Both the position numbers and the translations under genes were made by a program. DNA of 64,000 nt, from NCBI RefSeq assembly GCF_024609765.1, contig NZ_JANFDG010000010.1:62001-126000 (forward strand), given 5' to 3'. This DNA is from Shinella pollutisoli. Lineage in GTDB: Bacteria; Pseudomonadota; Alphaproteobacteria; Rhizobiales; Rhizobiaceae. Each line of letters opens with the position of its first letter. The stretch's first letter is position 1. This document shows, piece after piece, positions 9,176 to 19,375 of the stretch. The notes under the pieces were generated by a model. That model was not told the DNA's origin. It was given only the letters and a program-made list of their open reading frames with translations, and ran no database searches.

Positions 9176-9628
9176 GTGGACGAGACGAGCCGCAGGATCC
9201 TCCGCCTGCTCCAGGACGAACCGGAGCTCACCGTCGCCGAGATCGGCGAGCGCGTGGGCCTCAGCCACACGCCCTGCTGGCGCCGCATCAAGGAGATGGA
9301 GCGGCAGGGCGTGATCCGCGGCCGCATCGTGCTCGTCGATCCGAAGCAGGTCGGCTTCGATGTCTCCGTCTTCTGCTTCGTGCGGCTGAAGCAGCACGAC
9401 GAGGAGACGCTCGTCGAGTTCGAGAAGGCCGTGAAGGCGATGCCGGAGGTCGTGCAATGCTACTCGATGACCGGCGAGCACGACTACGTGCTGCGGGTGC
9501 TGACGAGCAGCGTGCGCCAGTACGAGGAGATCCTGAAGAAGGCGCTCCTGAAGCTCCCGGGCGTCGGCTTCGTCAATTCGAGCTTCGCGCTCGACGAGCT
9601 GAAGAACACCCATCGCCTGCCTCTTTGA
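9176..9628 (+). CDS. Lrp/AsnC family transcriptional regulator
   Basis: A 150-residue regulator starting at GTG 9176 behind a strong GGGGAGGGGG-type ribosome site; no ATG fits. Residues 1-60 form the winged helix-turn-helix (LTVAEIGERVGLSHTPCWRR). Residues 65-145 are the RAM/Lrp ligand-binding domain (VVQCYSMTGEHDYVLRV). Family members sense amino acids and control their metabolism. The gene lies upstream of the indolepyruvate oxidoreductase and the leucine catabolic genes in the same direction, so it is the likely local regulator. No operator could be assigned. Confidence 0.92.
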   Translation: MDETSRRILRLLQDEPELTVAEIGERVGLSHTPCWRRIKEMERQGVIRGRIVLVDPKQVGFDVSVFCFVRLKQHDEETLVEFEKAVKAMPEVVQCYSMTGEHDYVLRVLTSSVRQYEEILKKALLKLPGVGFVNSSFALDELKNTHRLPL

Positions 9629-9791
9629 GGCCGATGAGGACGGCTTTGCGTTTCGCGTGCCCTTTTGCGGACGCTATCCCTCGAATGTGATCTTTCCCCG
9701 CGAAAATAAGGACCCGCTCCTCCCCTTCGGGGCGTAAGCTCCTACATAGAGAGGATGGCTTTCGTGGAGGAGGGCCATCGAGGAGGAAGTC

Positions 9792-12700
9792 ATGCTGAAG
9801 CAGAGCTTTTCTCTCGAGGACAAGTATACGGCGGAGGACGGCAGGATCTTCCTGTCCGGCATCCAGGCGCTCGTGCGCCTGCCGATCGTCCAGATGGGGC
9901 GCGACCGCGCCGCGGGGCTGAACACCGCCGCCTTCATCTCGGGTTATCGCGGCTCGCCGCTCGGCGGCTACGACCAGCAGCTCGCCAAGGCCGGGAAGCA
10001 TCTCGCCGCCAACGGCGTCGTCTTCCGCCCCGGCGTCAACGAGGATCTTGCGGCGACCGCCGTCTGGGGCACGCAGCAGCTTCATCTCTTTCCCGGCGCG
10101 CGCGTCGACGGCGTCGCCGGCTACTGGTACGGCAAGGGGCCGGGCGTCGACCGCTGCGGCGACGTCTTCAAGCACGCCAATGCGGCAGGCGCGTCGCGGC
10201 ACGGCGGTGTGCTCTGTTTCGCCGGCGACGACCATTCGGCGAAATCGTCCTCCGTGCCGCACCAGTCGGACCACGCCTTCATGTCGGCGCTGATGCCGGT
10301 GCTCTATCCGTCCTCGATCCACGAATTCGTCGAATACGGCCTGCTCGGCACGGCGATGTCGCGCTATTCCGGCTGCTGGGTCGGCATGAAGTTCATCTCC
10401 GACACGGTCGAGACGACCGCTTCCGTCGACCTCGCCGGCGAGCGCCGGCAATTCGTGATCCCGGAGGACTTCGAGCTGCCGCCCGGCGGCCTCAACCTGC
10501 GCTGGCCCGATCCGCCGCTGCCGCAGGACGAGCGGCTGCAGACCTGCAAGGGCTATGCCGCGATCGCCTTTGCCCGCGCCAACCGGGTGGACGAGGTGAC
10601 GCACGATTCACCCGACGCCCGCTTCGGCATCATCGCCTCCGGCAAGGCCTACGAGGATGTGCTGCAGGCGCTGAAGGAGCTCTCCATCGGCCCGAAGGAG
10701 ATCGCCGCGATCGGCATGCGCGTCTACAAGGTGCGCATGCCCTGGCCGCTGGAGCCGGAAGGCGTGCGCGACTTCTCGCGCGGGCTGGAAGAGGTCCTCG
10801 TGGTCGAGGAGCGCCGCGAGATCATCGAGAACCAGATCAAGCAGCAGCTCTTCAACTGGCATCCCGGCGAGCGGCCGCGCATCATCGGCAAGTTCGACCA
10901 CGAGGACAATCCGTTCCTGCCGCTGTCGCAGGCGCTCTCCGTCGGAATGGTGGCGCGCGCCATCGCGGGCCGCCTGCTGCATCTCGAGTTCGACCTCGGC
11001 CTCAAGAAGGTGATTGCCGACGAGCTCGCCTATCTCTTGGAGCGCGAGAAGATCCGCAAGGGCCACGCCCCGCCGCTGGAGCGCGTGCCCTATTTCTGCT
11101 CCGGCTGTCCGCACAACACCTCGACGAAGGTGCCGGAGGGAAGCCGGGCGACGGCCGGCATCGGCTGTCACTACATGGTGCAGTGGATGGACCGCTCGAC
11201 GGCGACCTTCACCCATATGGGTGCGGAAGGCGTGCCCTGGACGGGGATTGCGCCCTTCACCGACGAGAAGCACATCTTCGTCAATCTCGGCGACGGCACC
11301 TATTACCATTCCGGCATCCTCGCCATCCGCCAGTCGGTCGCCGCCGGCGTCAACGTCACCTACAAGATCCTCTACAACGACGCCGTCGCCATGACCGGCG
11401 GTCAGGCGATCGACGGGCCGCTCACGCCCGAGGCCGTGACGCGCCAGCTCCATGACGAGGGCGTCGCGCCGATCTATCTCGTCTCCGACCGTCCGGAAGC
11501 CTATGCGCCCTCCGGGCTCGCGCCCGGCGTCAGGGTGCGCCACCGCGACGAATACGACACGGTGATGCGCGATATCCGCGAGGCTCCCGGCTGCTCGGCC
11601 ATCGTCTACGTGCAGACCTGCGCGGCGGAGAAGCGCCGGCGCAGGAGCCGCGGCCTGATGGAGGATCCGCCGGTGCGGCTGATGATCGAGCCCTCGGTCT
11701 GCGAGGGCTGCGGCGACTGTTCCGTCCAGTCGAACTGCGTCTCCGTCGAGCCGCTCGACACCGAGATGGGCCGCAAGCGCCGCATCAACCAGTCGACCTG
11801 CAACAAGGACTATTCCTGCCTCAAGGGCTTCTGTCCCTCCTTCGTAACGGTGACGGGCGGGCGGCTGCGCAAGGCGGCGGGAAGCCGGCCGGATCTTTCC
11901 GGCCTGCCGGAGCCCGAGGTCGTGGAGATCGCCGGCCGCCCCTGGAACATCGCGATTGCCGGCATCGGCGGCACGGGCATCCTGACGATCAGCGCCATCC
12001 TCGGCATGGCCGCCCATCTCGACGGCAAGGCGCCGATGATCCTCGACATGGCCGGGCTCGCCCAGAAGGGCGGCGCGGTGATGAGCCACCTGCGCATCGG
12101 CCTTGCCGACCGCGACGTCTCCTCGCCGCGCATCGTCACCGGCGGCGCCGACCTGCTGATCGCCGCCGACGAGGTGGTGGCCGCCTCCAGGGACGCCGTC
12201 ACGCTCTGCGACAGCGGCCGCACCACCGGCATCGTCAACACCAGGCTGACGCCGGTCGCCGATTTCGTGCGCAGCCGCGACTTCGATTTCCGCACCCGCG
12301 CCGTCGAGGGCACGGTGCGCGCGGCGCTGAAGGAGCCCTCGCATTTTCTCGACTTCACGACCATCGCCGAGAAGGTCGCGGGCAACGCCATGGCGACGAA
12401 CATCCTGATGACGGGCTTCGCCTGGCAGAAGGGGCTGATCCCGCTGTCGCGCCAGTCAATCGAGCAGGCGATAGCCTTGAACGGGGTCGCCGTCGACGCC
12501 ACGCTCGCCGCCTTCGGCTGGGGCCGGCTGATCGCCGCCGACCCCGTCCGCGCCGGAAGGCTGCTGCAGCCGGAGAAACAGGCCCCGACGCCGGAGACGA
12601 TGGCGACGGAAGAGCTGATCGCTCACCGCATGAAGCACCTGACCGCCTATCAGGACGACCGGCTCGCCGCCCGCTACGCCGCGCTGGTCGAGCGGGTCCG

Positions 12701-13262
12701 CGCCGCCGAACGGCAGCTCCGCCCCGACGACCGGCTGACCCGCATCGTCGCCGACGTCCATGCGCGGCTCCTCGCCTACAAGGACGAATACGAGGTGGCG
12801 CGGCTCTTCTCCGCCCCCGCCTTCCGCGCCGGGCTGGAGGCACAGTTCGACGGCAAATACGCGATCGCCTTCAACCTCGCGCCGCCCTTCCTCAAGGGCC
12901 TCGACGCCACGGGCCGGCCGCGCAAGCGCCGCTTCGGCCGCTGGATCCTGCCGGTGTTCCGGCTGCTGGCGATGATGAAGGGCCTGCGCGGCACCGCCTT
13001 CGACCCGTTCGGCCGCACGGCCGAGCGGCGCATGGAACGCCGGCTGATCGCCGACTACGAGGCGCTGGTCGAGCATGTCCTTTCGCGGCTCGCGCGCGGG
13101 AACATCGAGGAAGCCGTTGCGCTTCTCTCGCTCTACGGCGAGATTCGCGGCTACGGGCCGGTGAAGGAGGAGGCCGCCCGTCGCGTCAAGGCGCGCGAGG
13201 CGGAGCTTGTCGCAGCCTTCGAGACGGCGGCGGGACGGCAACGGGAGAAGGCGGCCGCCTGA
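9792..13262 (+). CDS. Fused indolepyruvate ferredoxin oxidoreductase
   Basis: A 1156-residue single-chain thiamine-diphosphate 2-oxoacid:ferredoxin oxidoreductase of the type found in aerobic Proteobacteria. Order: pyrimidine-binding domain; [16 protein letters not shown] (about 435-450) and GDGTYYHSG of the ThDP domain; a cysteine cluster ([13 protein letters not shown] near 640 and further Cys near 675-685); then the gamma domain starting at [10 protein letters not shown] (about 720) with [10 protein letters not shown]; and a C-terminal alpha-helical domain. It oxidatively decarboxylates aryl- or possibly branched-chain pyruvates to acyl-CoA, passing electrons to ferredoxin. The ATG at 9792 has GGAGGAAG upstream. 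It precedes the isovaleryl-CoA dehydrogenase gene by 89 bp, which contains a palindromic repeat. Confidence 0.92.
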   Translation: MLKQSFSLEDKYTAEDGRIFLSGIQALVRLPIVQMGRDRAAGLNTAAFISGYRGSPLGGYDQQLAKAGKHLAANGVVFRPGVNEDLAATAVWGTQQLHLFPGARVDGVAGYWYGKGPGVDRCGDVFKHANAAGASRHGGVLCFAGDDHSAKSSSVPHQSDHAFMSALMPVLYPSSIHEFVEYGLLGTAMSRYSGCWVGMKFISDTVETTASVDLAGERRQFVIPEDFELPPGGLNLRWPDPPLPQDERLQTCKGYAAIAFARANRVDEVTHDSPDARFGIIASGKAYEDVLQALKELSIGPKEIAAIGMRVYKVRMPWPLEPEGVRDFSRGLEEVLVVEERREIIENQIKQQLFNWHPGERPRIIGKFDHEDNPFLPLSQALSVGMVARAIAGRLLHLEFDLGLKKVIADELAYLLEREKIRKGHAPPLERVPYFCSGCPHNTSTKVPEGSRATAGIGCHYMVQWMDRSTATFTHMGAEGVPWTGIAPFTDEKHIFVNLGDGTYYHSGILAIRQSVAAGVNVTYKILYNDAVAMTGGQAIDGPLTPEAVTRQLHDEGVAPIYLVSDRPEAYAPSGLAPGVRVRHRDEYDTVMRDIREAPGCSAIVYVQTCAAEKRRRRSRGLMEDPPVRLMIEPSVCEGCGDCSVQSNCVSVEPLDTEMGRKRRINQSTCNKDYSCLKGFCPSFVTVTGGRLRKAAGSRPDLSGLPEPEVVEIAGRPWNIAIAGIGGTGILTISAILGMAAHLDGKAPMILDMAGLAQKGGAVMSHLRIGLADRDVSSPRIVTGGADLLIAADEVVAASRDAVTLCDSGRTTGIVNTRLTPVADFVRSRDFDFRTRAVEGTVRAALKEPSHFLDFTTIAEKVAGNAMATNILMTGFAWQKGLIPLSRQSIEQAIALNGVAVDATLAAFGWGRLIAADPVRAGRLLQPEKQAPTPETMATEELIAHRMKHLTAYQDDRLAARYAALVERVRAAERQLRPDDRLTRIVADVHARLLAYKDEYEVARLFSAPAFRAGLEAQFDGKYAIAFNLAPPFLKGLDATGRPRKRRFGRWILPVFRLLAMMKGLRGTAFDPFGRTAERRMERRLIADYEALVEHVLSRLARGNIEEAVALLSLYGEIRGYGPVKEEAARRVKAREAELVAAFETAAGRQREKAAA

Positions 13263-13267
13263 GGGCG

Positions 13268-13339
13268 CTGGAGCAACTCCGGCAGAAGCACGTAGCGTTT
13301 TTGCGTTCGCAATCGCGTAGAAACAAGGAAACGCTCCAG
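13268..13339. repeat. Dispersed palindromic intergenic repeat, copy A
   Basis: About 72 bp bounded by the inverted pair CTGGAGC (13268-13274) and GCTCCAG (13333-13339). The interior contains GCAACTCCGG and GCGTTTTTGCGTTCGCAAT, which align with copies near 33290 and 46121. It fills most of the gap between the indolepyruvate oxidoreductase and the isovaleryl-CoA dehydrogenase, ending just before the latter's ribosome site. Similar short palindromic elements are common in rhizobial intergenic regions. Confidence 0.65.
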
Positions 13340-13351
13340 GGGAGGAGAGAC

Positions 13352-14515
13352 ATGTACGCAGCCGGAATGCGCTTCGGCCTCGGCGAGGAGATCGAGGCGC
13401 TGCGCGAGAGCGTGGCCCGCTTCGCCGAGGAGAAGATCGCCCCGCAGGCGGCCGAGATCGACCGCAGCAACGATTTCCCCATGCCGCTCTGGCACGAGCT
13501 CGGCGGGCTCGGCCTGCTGGGAATCACCGCGCCGGAAGCCTACGGCGGGGCGGGCATGGGCTATCTCGCCCATTGCGTGGCGATGGAGGAGATAAGCCGC
13601 GCCTCCGCCTCGGTGGGGCTCAGCTACGGCGCGCACTCCAACCTCTGCGTCAACCAGATCGTCCGCAACGGCAACGATGCCCAGCGCAAGAGATACCTGC
13701 CCAAGCTGATCTCCGGCGCGCATGTCGGCGCGCTCGCCATGTCGGAGCCGGGCGCAGGCTCCGATGTCGTCTCGATGAAGCTCCGCGCCGAGAAGCGCGG
13801 CGACCGCTACGTACTGAACGGCTCCAAGATGTGGATCACCAACGGGCCGGATGCGGACGTGCTGGTGGTCTATGCCAGGACCGATCCCGAGCCCGGCGCG
13901 CGCGGCATCACCGCCTTCCTGGTCGAGAAGGGTTTTGCGGGTTTCTCCACCGCGCAGAAGCTCGACAAGCTCGGCATGCGCGGCTCCAACACCGGCGAAC
14001 TGGTCTTTGCCGATTGCGAGGTGCCGGAGGAGAACGTGCTGGGCGAAGTCGGGCGCGGCGTCAACGTGCTGATGAGCGGCCTCGATTACGAGCGCGTGGT
14101 GCTGGCCGGCGGGCCGCTCGGCATCATGGCCGCCTGCCTCGACGTGGTGGTGCCCTATCTGCACGAACGGAAACAGTTCGACCGGCCGATCGGCGAGTTC
14201 CAGCTCATGCAGGGCAAGCTCGCCGACATGTACGTGGCCTGCAACGCCGCGCGCGCCTATGTCTACGCGGTGGCGGCCGCCTGCGATCGCGGCGAGACGA
14301 CGCGCAAGGACGCCGCTGGCTGCATCCTCTTTGCCGCCGAGGCCGCGACGAGGCTGGCGCTGGAGGCGATCCAGGCACTCGGCGGCAACGGCTATATCAA
14401 CGACTATCCGACCGGCCGGCTGCTGCGCGACGCCAAGCTCTACGAGATCGGCGCCGGCACGTCCGAGATCCGCCGCATGCTGATCGGCCGCGAGATATTC
14501 GAGGAGACGCGCTGA
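13352..14515 (+). CDS. Isovaleryl-CoA dehydrogenase
   Basis: A 387-residue FAD acyl-CoA dehydrogenase from the ATG at 13352, which has GGGGAGGAGAGA directly upstream. An in-frame upstream extension to 13301 would lie inside the palindromic repeat and is unlikely. Family motifs are [11 protein letters not shown] (FAD/substrate), [11 protein letters not shown], and a C-terminal [20 protein letters not shown]. It converts isovaleryl-CoA to 3-methylcrotonyl-CoA in leucine degradation, donating electrons to ETF. The specific assignment rests on the following MccB/MccA/HMG-CoA lyase genes. Its stop overlaps the mccB start (TGATG). Confidence 0.93.
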   Translation: MYAAGMRFGLGEEIEALRESVARFAEEKIAPQAAEIDRSNDFPMPLWHELGGLGLLGITAPEAYGGAGMGYLAHCVAMEEISRASASVGLSYGAHSNLCVNQIVRNGNDAQRKRYLPKLISGAHVGALAMSEPGAGSDVVSMKLRAEKRGDRYVLNGSKMWITNGPDADVLVVYARTDPEPGARGITAFLVEKGFAGFSTAQKLDKLGMRGSNTGELVFADCEVPEENVLGEVGRGVNVLMSGLDYERVVLAGGPLGIMAACLDVVVPYLHERKQFDRPIGEFQLMQGKLADMYVACNAARAYVYAVAAACDRGETTRKDAAGCILFAAEAATRLALEAIQALGGNGYINDYPTGRLLRDAKLYEIGAGTSEIRRMLIGREIFEETR

Positions 14516-16122
14516 TGCCGGTCCTGCGCACGTCCGTCGACACCCGCAGCCCCGCCTTCGCGGCCAACCGCGCGGCGATGCTGGAGGCGCTTTCGGCAGT
14601 GGAGGAGGCGGCAAAGTCGGTCATGGACGGTGGCGGTGCGAAGGCGCGCGCGCGCCACGTCGCCCGCGGCAAGCTGCTCCCGCGCGAGCGGGTGGCGGGC
14701 CTCCTCGATCCGGGCTCGCCCTTCCTGGAGATCGGGCTCACGGCCGGTCATGGCCTCTATGACGGCGCCTCGCCCGGCGGCGGGCTGATCGCCGGCATCG
14801 GCCGCGTGTCGGGGCAGGAGTGCATGATCGTCTGCAACGACGCGACGGCGAAGGGCGGCACCTATTACCCGATCACCGTCAAGAAGCACCTGCGCGCGCA
14901 GGAGATTGCCGCGGAGAACCGCCTGCCCTGCATCTACCTGGTCGATTCCGGCGGCGCCAACCTGCCGAGCCAGGACGAGGTCTTTCCCGACCGCGATCAT
15001 TTCGGCCGCATCTTCTACAACCAGGCGAACATGTCGGCGGCGGGCATCCCGCAGATCGCCGTCGTCATGGGAAGCTGCACGGCGGGCGGCGCCTATGTGC
15101 CGGCGATGAGCGACGAGACGGTGATCGTCGAGAACCAGGGCACCATCTTCCTCGCCGGCCCGCCGCTGGTGAAGGCGGCGACCGGCGAGGTGGTGACGGC
15201 CGAGGACCTCGGCGGCGGCGACGTGCACACGCGGCTCTCCGGCGTCGCCGATCATCTTGCCCGCGACGACCGCCATGCGCTCGCCATCGCCCGGCAGATC
15301 GCCGCCAACCTCCACAGGCGTAAGCCGGAACTGACATTGTCTAGCGGAGGCGAGGCCCCGCTGCACGATCCGGAGGAGCTGCTCGGCATCGTCCCTGCCG
15401 ACACGAAGATCGCCTACGACGTGCGCGAGGTGATCGCCCGCCTCGTCGACGGCTCGCGCTTCGACGAGTTCAAGGCCCGCTTCGGCACGACGCTCGTCTG
15501 CGGCTTCGCCGCCCTCCACGGCCTTCCCGCCGGCATTATCGCCAACAACGGCGTGCTTTTCTCCGAGGCCGCGCTGAAGGGCGCGCATTTCATCGAGCTC
15601 TGCGCGCAGAGGAACATCCCGCTCGTCTTCCTGCAGAACATCACCGGCTTCATGGTCGGCCGGAAATATGAGGCGGAGGGCATCGCCAAGCACGGCGCGA
15701 AGCTCGTGACGGCGGTCGCCACCGCCGCGGTGCCGAAGGTGACGGTGCTGATCGGCGGCTCCTACGGGGCCGGCAATTACGGCATGTGCGGGCGGGCCTA
15801 TTCGCCGCGCTTCCTCTGGACTTGGCCGAACAGCCGTATCGCCGTGATGGGCGGCGAGCAGGCGGCGGGCGTGCTCGCGACCGTCAGGCGCGAGGCGATC
15901 GAGCGGGCGGGCGGCGCGTGGAGCGCGGAGGAGGAGGCGGCCTTCAAGCAGCCGACCGTCGACATGTTCGCCCGCCAGAGCCATCCGCTCTATGCCTCTG
16001 CGCGGCTCTGGGACGACGGCATCGTCGATCCGCGCCAGACGCGCGACGTGCTGGCGCTCTCGCTCTCGGCGGCGCTCAACGCGCCGGCCGAGCCGACCCG
16101 CTTCGGCGTTTTCCGGATGTAG
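14515..16122 (+). CDS. mccB: Methylcrotonyl-CoA carboxylase beta subunit (carboxyltransferase)
   Basis: 535 residues, the carboxyltransferase half of 3-methylcrotonyl-CoA carboxylase, which moves CO2 from carboxybiotin to 3-methylcrotonyl-CoA. Residues 1-270 are the N-terminal and 280-535 the C-terminal crotonase-like carboxyltransferase domains. Motifs include [37 protein letters not shown] and [11 protein letters not shown], typical of the acyl-CoA carboxylase beta family and of MccB in particular. The start overlaps the isovaleryl-CoA dehydrogenase stop, implying translational coupling. It pairs with the alpha subunit at 16530. Confidence 0.95.
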   Translation: MPVLRTSVDTRSPAFAANRAAMLEALSAVEEAAKSVMDGGGAKARARHVARGKLLPRERVAGLLDPGSPFLEIGLTAGHGLYDGASPGGGLIAGIGRVSGQECMIVCNDATAKGGTYYPITVKKHLRAQEIAAENRLPCIYLVDSGGANLPSQDEVFPDRDHFGRIFYNQANMSAAGIPQIAVVMGSCTAGGAYVPAMSDETVIVENQGTIFLAGPPLVKAATGEVVTAEDLGGGDVHTRLSGVADHLARDDRHALAIARQIAANLHRRKPELTLSSGGEAPLHDPEELLGIVPADTKIAYDVREVIARLVDGSRFDEFKARFGTTLVCGFAALHGLPAGIIANNGVLFSEAALKGAHFIELCAQRNIPLVFLQNITGFMVGRKYEAEGIAKHGAKLVTAVATAAVPKVTVLIGGSYGAGNYGMCGRAYSPRFLWTWPNSRIAVMGGEQAAGVLATVRREAIERAGGAWSAEEEAAFKQPTVDMFARQSHPLYASARLWDDGIVDPRQTRDVLALSLSAALNAPAEPTRFGVFRM

Positions 16123-16136
16123 GAGGAGGAAAGCCC

Positions 16137-16520
16137 ATGAAACGCGAATCAATCAATGCCAGGAACGCCCCCAATCCGCACGGCGGCTATTCGCAGGCGG
16201 TGAAGCTCGAGGGCTTCGAGCGGCTGCTGCTCGTCAGCGGGCAGATCCCCGTCTCGGACGACGACAAGGTGCCGGAGGGCTTCGAGGCGCAGGCCCGCCT
16301 CGTCTGGCGCAACATCGACGCCCAGCTGAAGGCTGCCGGCATGGCGAAGAGCGATATCGTCAAGGTGACGATGTATCTCTCCGACCGCCAGCACGCGACC
16401 GCCAACCGCGAGATCCGCAACGAGTATCTCGGCTCGCTCGCGCCGGCGCTCACCGTCGTCGTCTGCCAGATCTTCGATGAGCGGTGGCTCCTGGAGGTCG
16501 AGGCGGTGGCCGCGCAATAG
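16137..16520 (+). CDS. RidA family protein (YjgF/YER057c/UK114)
   Basis: A 127-residue RidA-fold protein with NAPNPHGGYSQAV near the start, LLVSGQIPVS around residues 32-41 and IVKVTMYLSD around 76-85. Many RidA proteins trim reactive enamine/imine intermediates. However, the conserved arginine of the deaminating subgroup (in the usual RNxxAPxxR-type region) is not clearly present, so enzymatic activity is uncertain. The start is the ATG at 16137 behind AGGAGGAGG. It lies between mccB and mccA, tightly spaced, so it is probably co-expressed with leucine catabolism. Confidence 0.88.
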   Translation: MKRESINARNAPNPHGGYSQAVKLEGFERLLLVSGQIPVSDDDKVPEGFEAQARLVWRNIDAQLKAAGMAKSDIVKVTMYLSDRQHATANREIRNEYLGSLAPALTVVVCQIFDERWLLEVEAVAAQ

Positions 16521-16529
16521 GGGAGAGGC

Positions 16530-18512
16530 ATGTTCCGGAAGATCCTCATCGCCAATCGCGGCGAGATCGTAGCCCGCGTCATCCGCACCGCGCGGCGGAT
16601 GGGCATCGCCACGGTTGCCGTCCATTCCGACGCCGACCGTGACGCGCTGCATGTCGCGCTTGCCGACGAGGCGGTGCGGATCGGCCCGGCGGAGGCGGCG
16701 CGGAGCTATCTCGACATCGAAGCCGTCGTCGCGGCCGCGAAGGCGAGCGGGGCGGAGGCCGTGCATCCGGGCTACGGCTTCCTGTCGGAGAACCCGGATT
16801 TCGTGGACGCCGTGGAGGCGGCCGGCCTCGTCTTCATCGGCCCCTCGGCGCAGGCGATCCGCGCCATGGGGCTGAAGGACGCGGCCAAGGCGCTGATGGA
16901 GACGGCGGGCGTGTCCGTCGTGCCGGGCTATCACGGCGCGGTGCAGGACGCGGCCTTCCTCGCGCAGGAGGCGGAGAGGATCGGCTATCCGGTGCTGATC
17001 AAGGCGCGCGCCGGCGGTGGCGGCAAGGGCATGCGCCGGGTGGGCGATCCGGCCGGCTTCGCCGCGGCGCTGGAAAGCACGCGGCGCGAGGCGGAAGGCG
17101 CCTTCGGCGACGGCCGCGTGCTGGTGGAAAAATACATGGCGAAGCCGCGCCATATCGAGGTGCAGGTCTTCGGCGACCGGCATGGCAACGTCGTGCATCT
17201 CTTCGAGCGCGACTGCTCGCTGCAGCGCCGCCATCAGAAGGTGATCGAGGAGGCGCCGGCCCCCGGCATGACGCCGGAGACGCGCTCCGCGATGGGCGAG
17301 GCCGCCTGCCGCGCGGCGGCGGCGATCGGCTATAGCGGTGCGGGCACCGTCGAATTCATCGCCGACGTCTCGGAGGGGCTGCGGCCCGACCGTTTCCATT
17401 TCATGGAGATGAACACGCGCCTCCAGGTCGAGCATCCGGTGACGGAGGCGATCACCGGCCTCGACCTCGTCGAATGGCAGCTCCGCGTCGCCGCCGGCGA
17501 GCCGCTGCCCAGGCGGCAGGAGGAGATTTCCATGACCGGCTGGGCCTTCGAGGCGCGGCTCTATGCGGAAAACCCGGCGCGCGATTTCCTGCCGGCGACC
17601 GGCCGCCTCTCCCTCTTCGACCTGCCGAAGGACGTGCGCGTCGATTCCGGCGTGCGGGCGGGAGACGCGATCACCCCCCATTACGATCCGATGATCGCGA
17701 AAGTGATCGCCGATGGTCGCGACCGCGCCGAGGCGCTGGCGAAGCTGGAGGCCGCGCTCACCCGCTGCCATATCGCCGGCGTGACGACCAATGCCGCCTT
17801 CCTCGCCCGCCTCTGCCGTCTGCCGGCCTTCGCGGCGGGTGACGTCGACACCGGCCTGATCGCCCGGTCGGGGGAGGGGCTGCTCGTCGAACCGCCCCCC
17901 TCCGATGAGGCGTTCGCGCTCGCCGCCCTTGCCGCACTCGGCTTCCTCGCGGCGCCTGCGGGCCGCGACCCGTGGGAGCGCCTGCGCGGCTTCCGCCTGT
18001 GGGGGCCTGCGACGCAATCCGTCTTCCTGGCGTATGGGGCGGAAGAGCATGAGCTGCGCGTCACGCCCCGCGGCGAGGCGTTCGAGGTCGAGCGGGGCAG
18101 CGTGGCGGTCCGCCTGCATCTCCTCGCCTCGGACGGGCATGCTGTCCGCATCGACAGCGGCGGGCGCAGCCTTGCCGCGACCGTGCACCGGGAAGGAAGC
18201 GAGATCGCCGTCTTCCTCGACGGTGCCGCCCATGTCTTCTCCGTGCCCGACGATCCCGGCCACCACGGCGAGCCCGCCGCCGGCGGCGACCGGCTCGTGG
18301 CGCCGATGCCGGGGCTGGTGCGCATCGTCTCGGCCGCGCCCGGCGCCCGGGTTTCGCGCGGCGAGCCGCTCGTCACCATGGAGGCGATGAAGATGGAGCT
18401 CGTCCTCTCCGCCCCGCGCGACGGCGTGGTCGCGGGCGTTCCGGTCGCGGCCGGCGACCAGGTGGCGGAAGGGGCGCTTCTGCTGTCGCTCGAAGCGGAG
18501 GATGCGGCATGA
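16530..18512 (+). CDS. mccA: Methylcrotonyl-CoA carboxylase alpha subunit (biotin carboxylase/BCCP)
   Basis: 660 residues combining biotin carboxylase and biotin carrier. The N-terminus begins FRKILIANRGEIVARVIRTA, followed by the ATP-grasp region (GGGGKGMR near 167) and MEMNTRLQVEHPVTE (near 290-305), all characteristic of biotin carboxylases. The C-terminal biotinyl domain holds MEAMKM with the biotinylated lysine near residue 620. It carboxylates biotin with ATP and bicarbonate, then serves MccB. The stop overlaps the next start by 4 bp (ATGA). Confidence 0.95.
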   Translation: MFRKILIANRGEIVARVIRTARRMGIATVAVHSDADRDALHVALADEAVRIGPAEAARSYLDIEAVVAAAKASGAEAVHPGYGFLSENPDFVDAVEAAGLVFIGPSAQAIRAMGLKDAAKALMETAGVSVVPGYHGAVQDAAFLAQEAERIGYPVLIKARAGGGGKGMRRVGDPAGFAAALESTRREAEGAFGDGRVLVEKYMAKPRHIEVQVFGDRHGNVVHLFERDCSLQRRHQKVIEEAPAPGMTPETRSAMGEAACRAAAAIGYSGAGTVEFIADVSEGLRPDRFHFMEMNTRLQVEHPVTEAITGLDLVEWQLRVAAGEPLPRRQEEISMTGWAFEARLYAENPARDFLPATGRLSLFDLPKDVRVDSGVRAGDAITPHYDPMIAKVIADGRDRAEALAKLEAALTRCHIAGVTTNAAFLARLCRLPAFAAGDVDTGLIARSGEGLLVEPPPSDEAFALAALAALGFLAAPAGRDPWERLRGFRLWGPATQSVFLAYGAEEHELRVTPRGEAFEVERGSVAVRLHLLASDGHAVRIDSGGRSLAATVHREGSEIAVFLDGAAHVFSVPDDPGHHGEPAAGGDRLVAPMPGLVRIVSAAPGARVSRGEPLVTMEAMKMELVLSAPRDGVVAGVPVAAGDQVAEGALLLSLEAEDAA

Positions 18513-19375
18513 CGCGGCGTGTCGAGATCGTCGAGATGGCGCCCCGCGACGGGCTGCAGAACGAGACGGCGGTCATCCCCGCCGCCGACAAGATCGCGCT
18601 GATCGACCGCCTTTCCGCCTGCGGCTTCGCCCGCATCGAGGCGACGAGCTTCGTCAGCCCGAGATGGGTGCCGCAGCTCGCCGACGGCGCCGAGGTGATG
18701 GCCGGGATTACCCGCCGGCCCGGCGTCGCCTATGCGGCGCTCGTGCCCAACATGAAGGGCTACGAGGCGGCGAAGGCGGCCGGCGTCGACGCGGTCGCCG
18801 TCTTCCTATCGGCGTCGGAAGGCTTTTCCCGCGCCAATCTCAACTGCTCGATCGCCGAGAGCTTCGAGCGCGTGCGCCCGGTCGCCGAGGCCGCGATCGC
18901 CGATGGCATTGCGCTGCGAGGCTATGTGAGCTGCGTGGTCCATTGCCCCTATGACGGGCCGGTCGCGCCCGCGGCGGTGGCGCGCGTCACCGAAGGGCTG
19001 CTGCGGCTCGGCTGCCACGAGGTGAGCCTCGGCGACACGACCGGCCATGCCCGGCCGGAGGAGATCTCCGCGATGCTCGACGCGGTGCTCGCCGTGGCCG
19101 CCGCGGAAAAGCTCGCCGGCCATTTCCACGACACGGACGGGCACGCCCTCGACAATATCCGCGTCGGCCTCGCCCGCGGCCTTTCCGTCTTCGACGCCTC
19201 GGTCGGCGGGCTCGGCGGCTGCCCTTATGCGCCGGGCGCGCGCGGCAATGTCGACACGCTCGCCGTCGCCGACATGCTGATGCGGGAGGGTTACGAGACG
19301 GGGCTCGACAGGGAGCGGCTGGCGCGGGCAGCGGCCTTCGCGCGCCGCATTACCGGCAAGGAGGAAGAGCGATGA
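18509..19375 (+). CDS. Hydroxymethylglutaryl-CoA lyase
   Basis: A 288-residue TIM-barrel lyase that splits HMG-CoA into acetoacetate and acetyl-CoA, the final step of leucine breakdown. MAPRDGLQNE near the start has the metal/substrate residues of the HMGL-like family. GHFHDTDGHALDN supplies metal-binding histidines, and GLGGCPYAPGARGNVDT near residue 235 contains the signature catalytic cysteine. ATGA overlaps on both sides place it firmly within the liu operon. Confidence 0.94.
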   Translation: MTRRVEIVEMAPRDGLQNETAVIPAADKIALIDRLSACGFARIEATSFVSPRWVPQLADGAEVMAGITRRPGVAYAALVPNMKGYEAAKAAGVDAVAVFLSASEGFSRANLNCSIAESFERVRPVAEAAIADGIALRGYVSCVVHCPYDGPVAPAAVARVTEGLLRLGCHEVSLGDTTGHARPEEISAMLDAVLAVAAAEKLAGHFHDTDGHALDNIRVGLARGLSVFDASVGGLGGCPYAPGARGNVDTLAVADMLMREGYETGLDRERLARAAAFARRITGKEEER

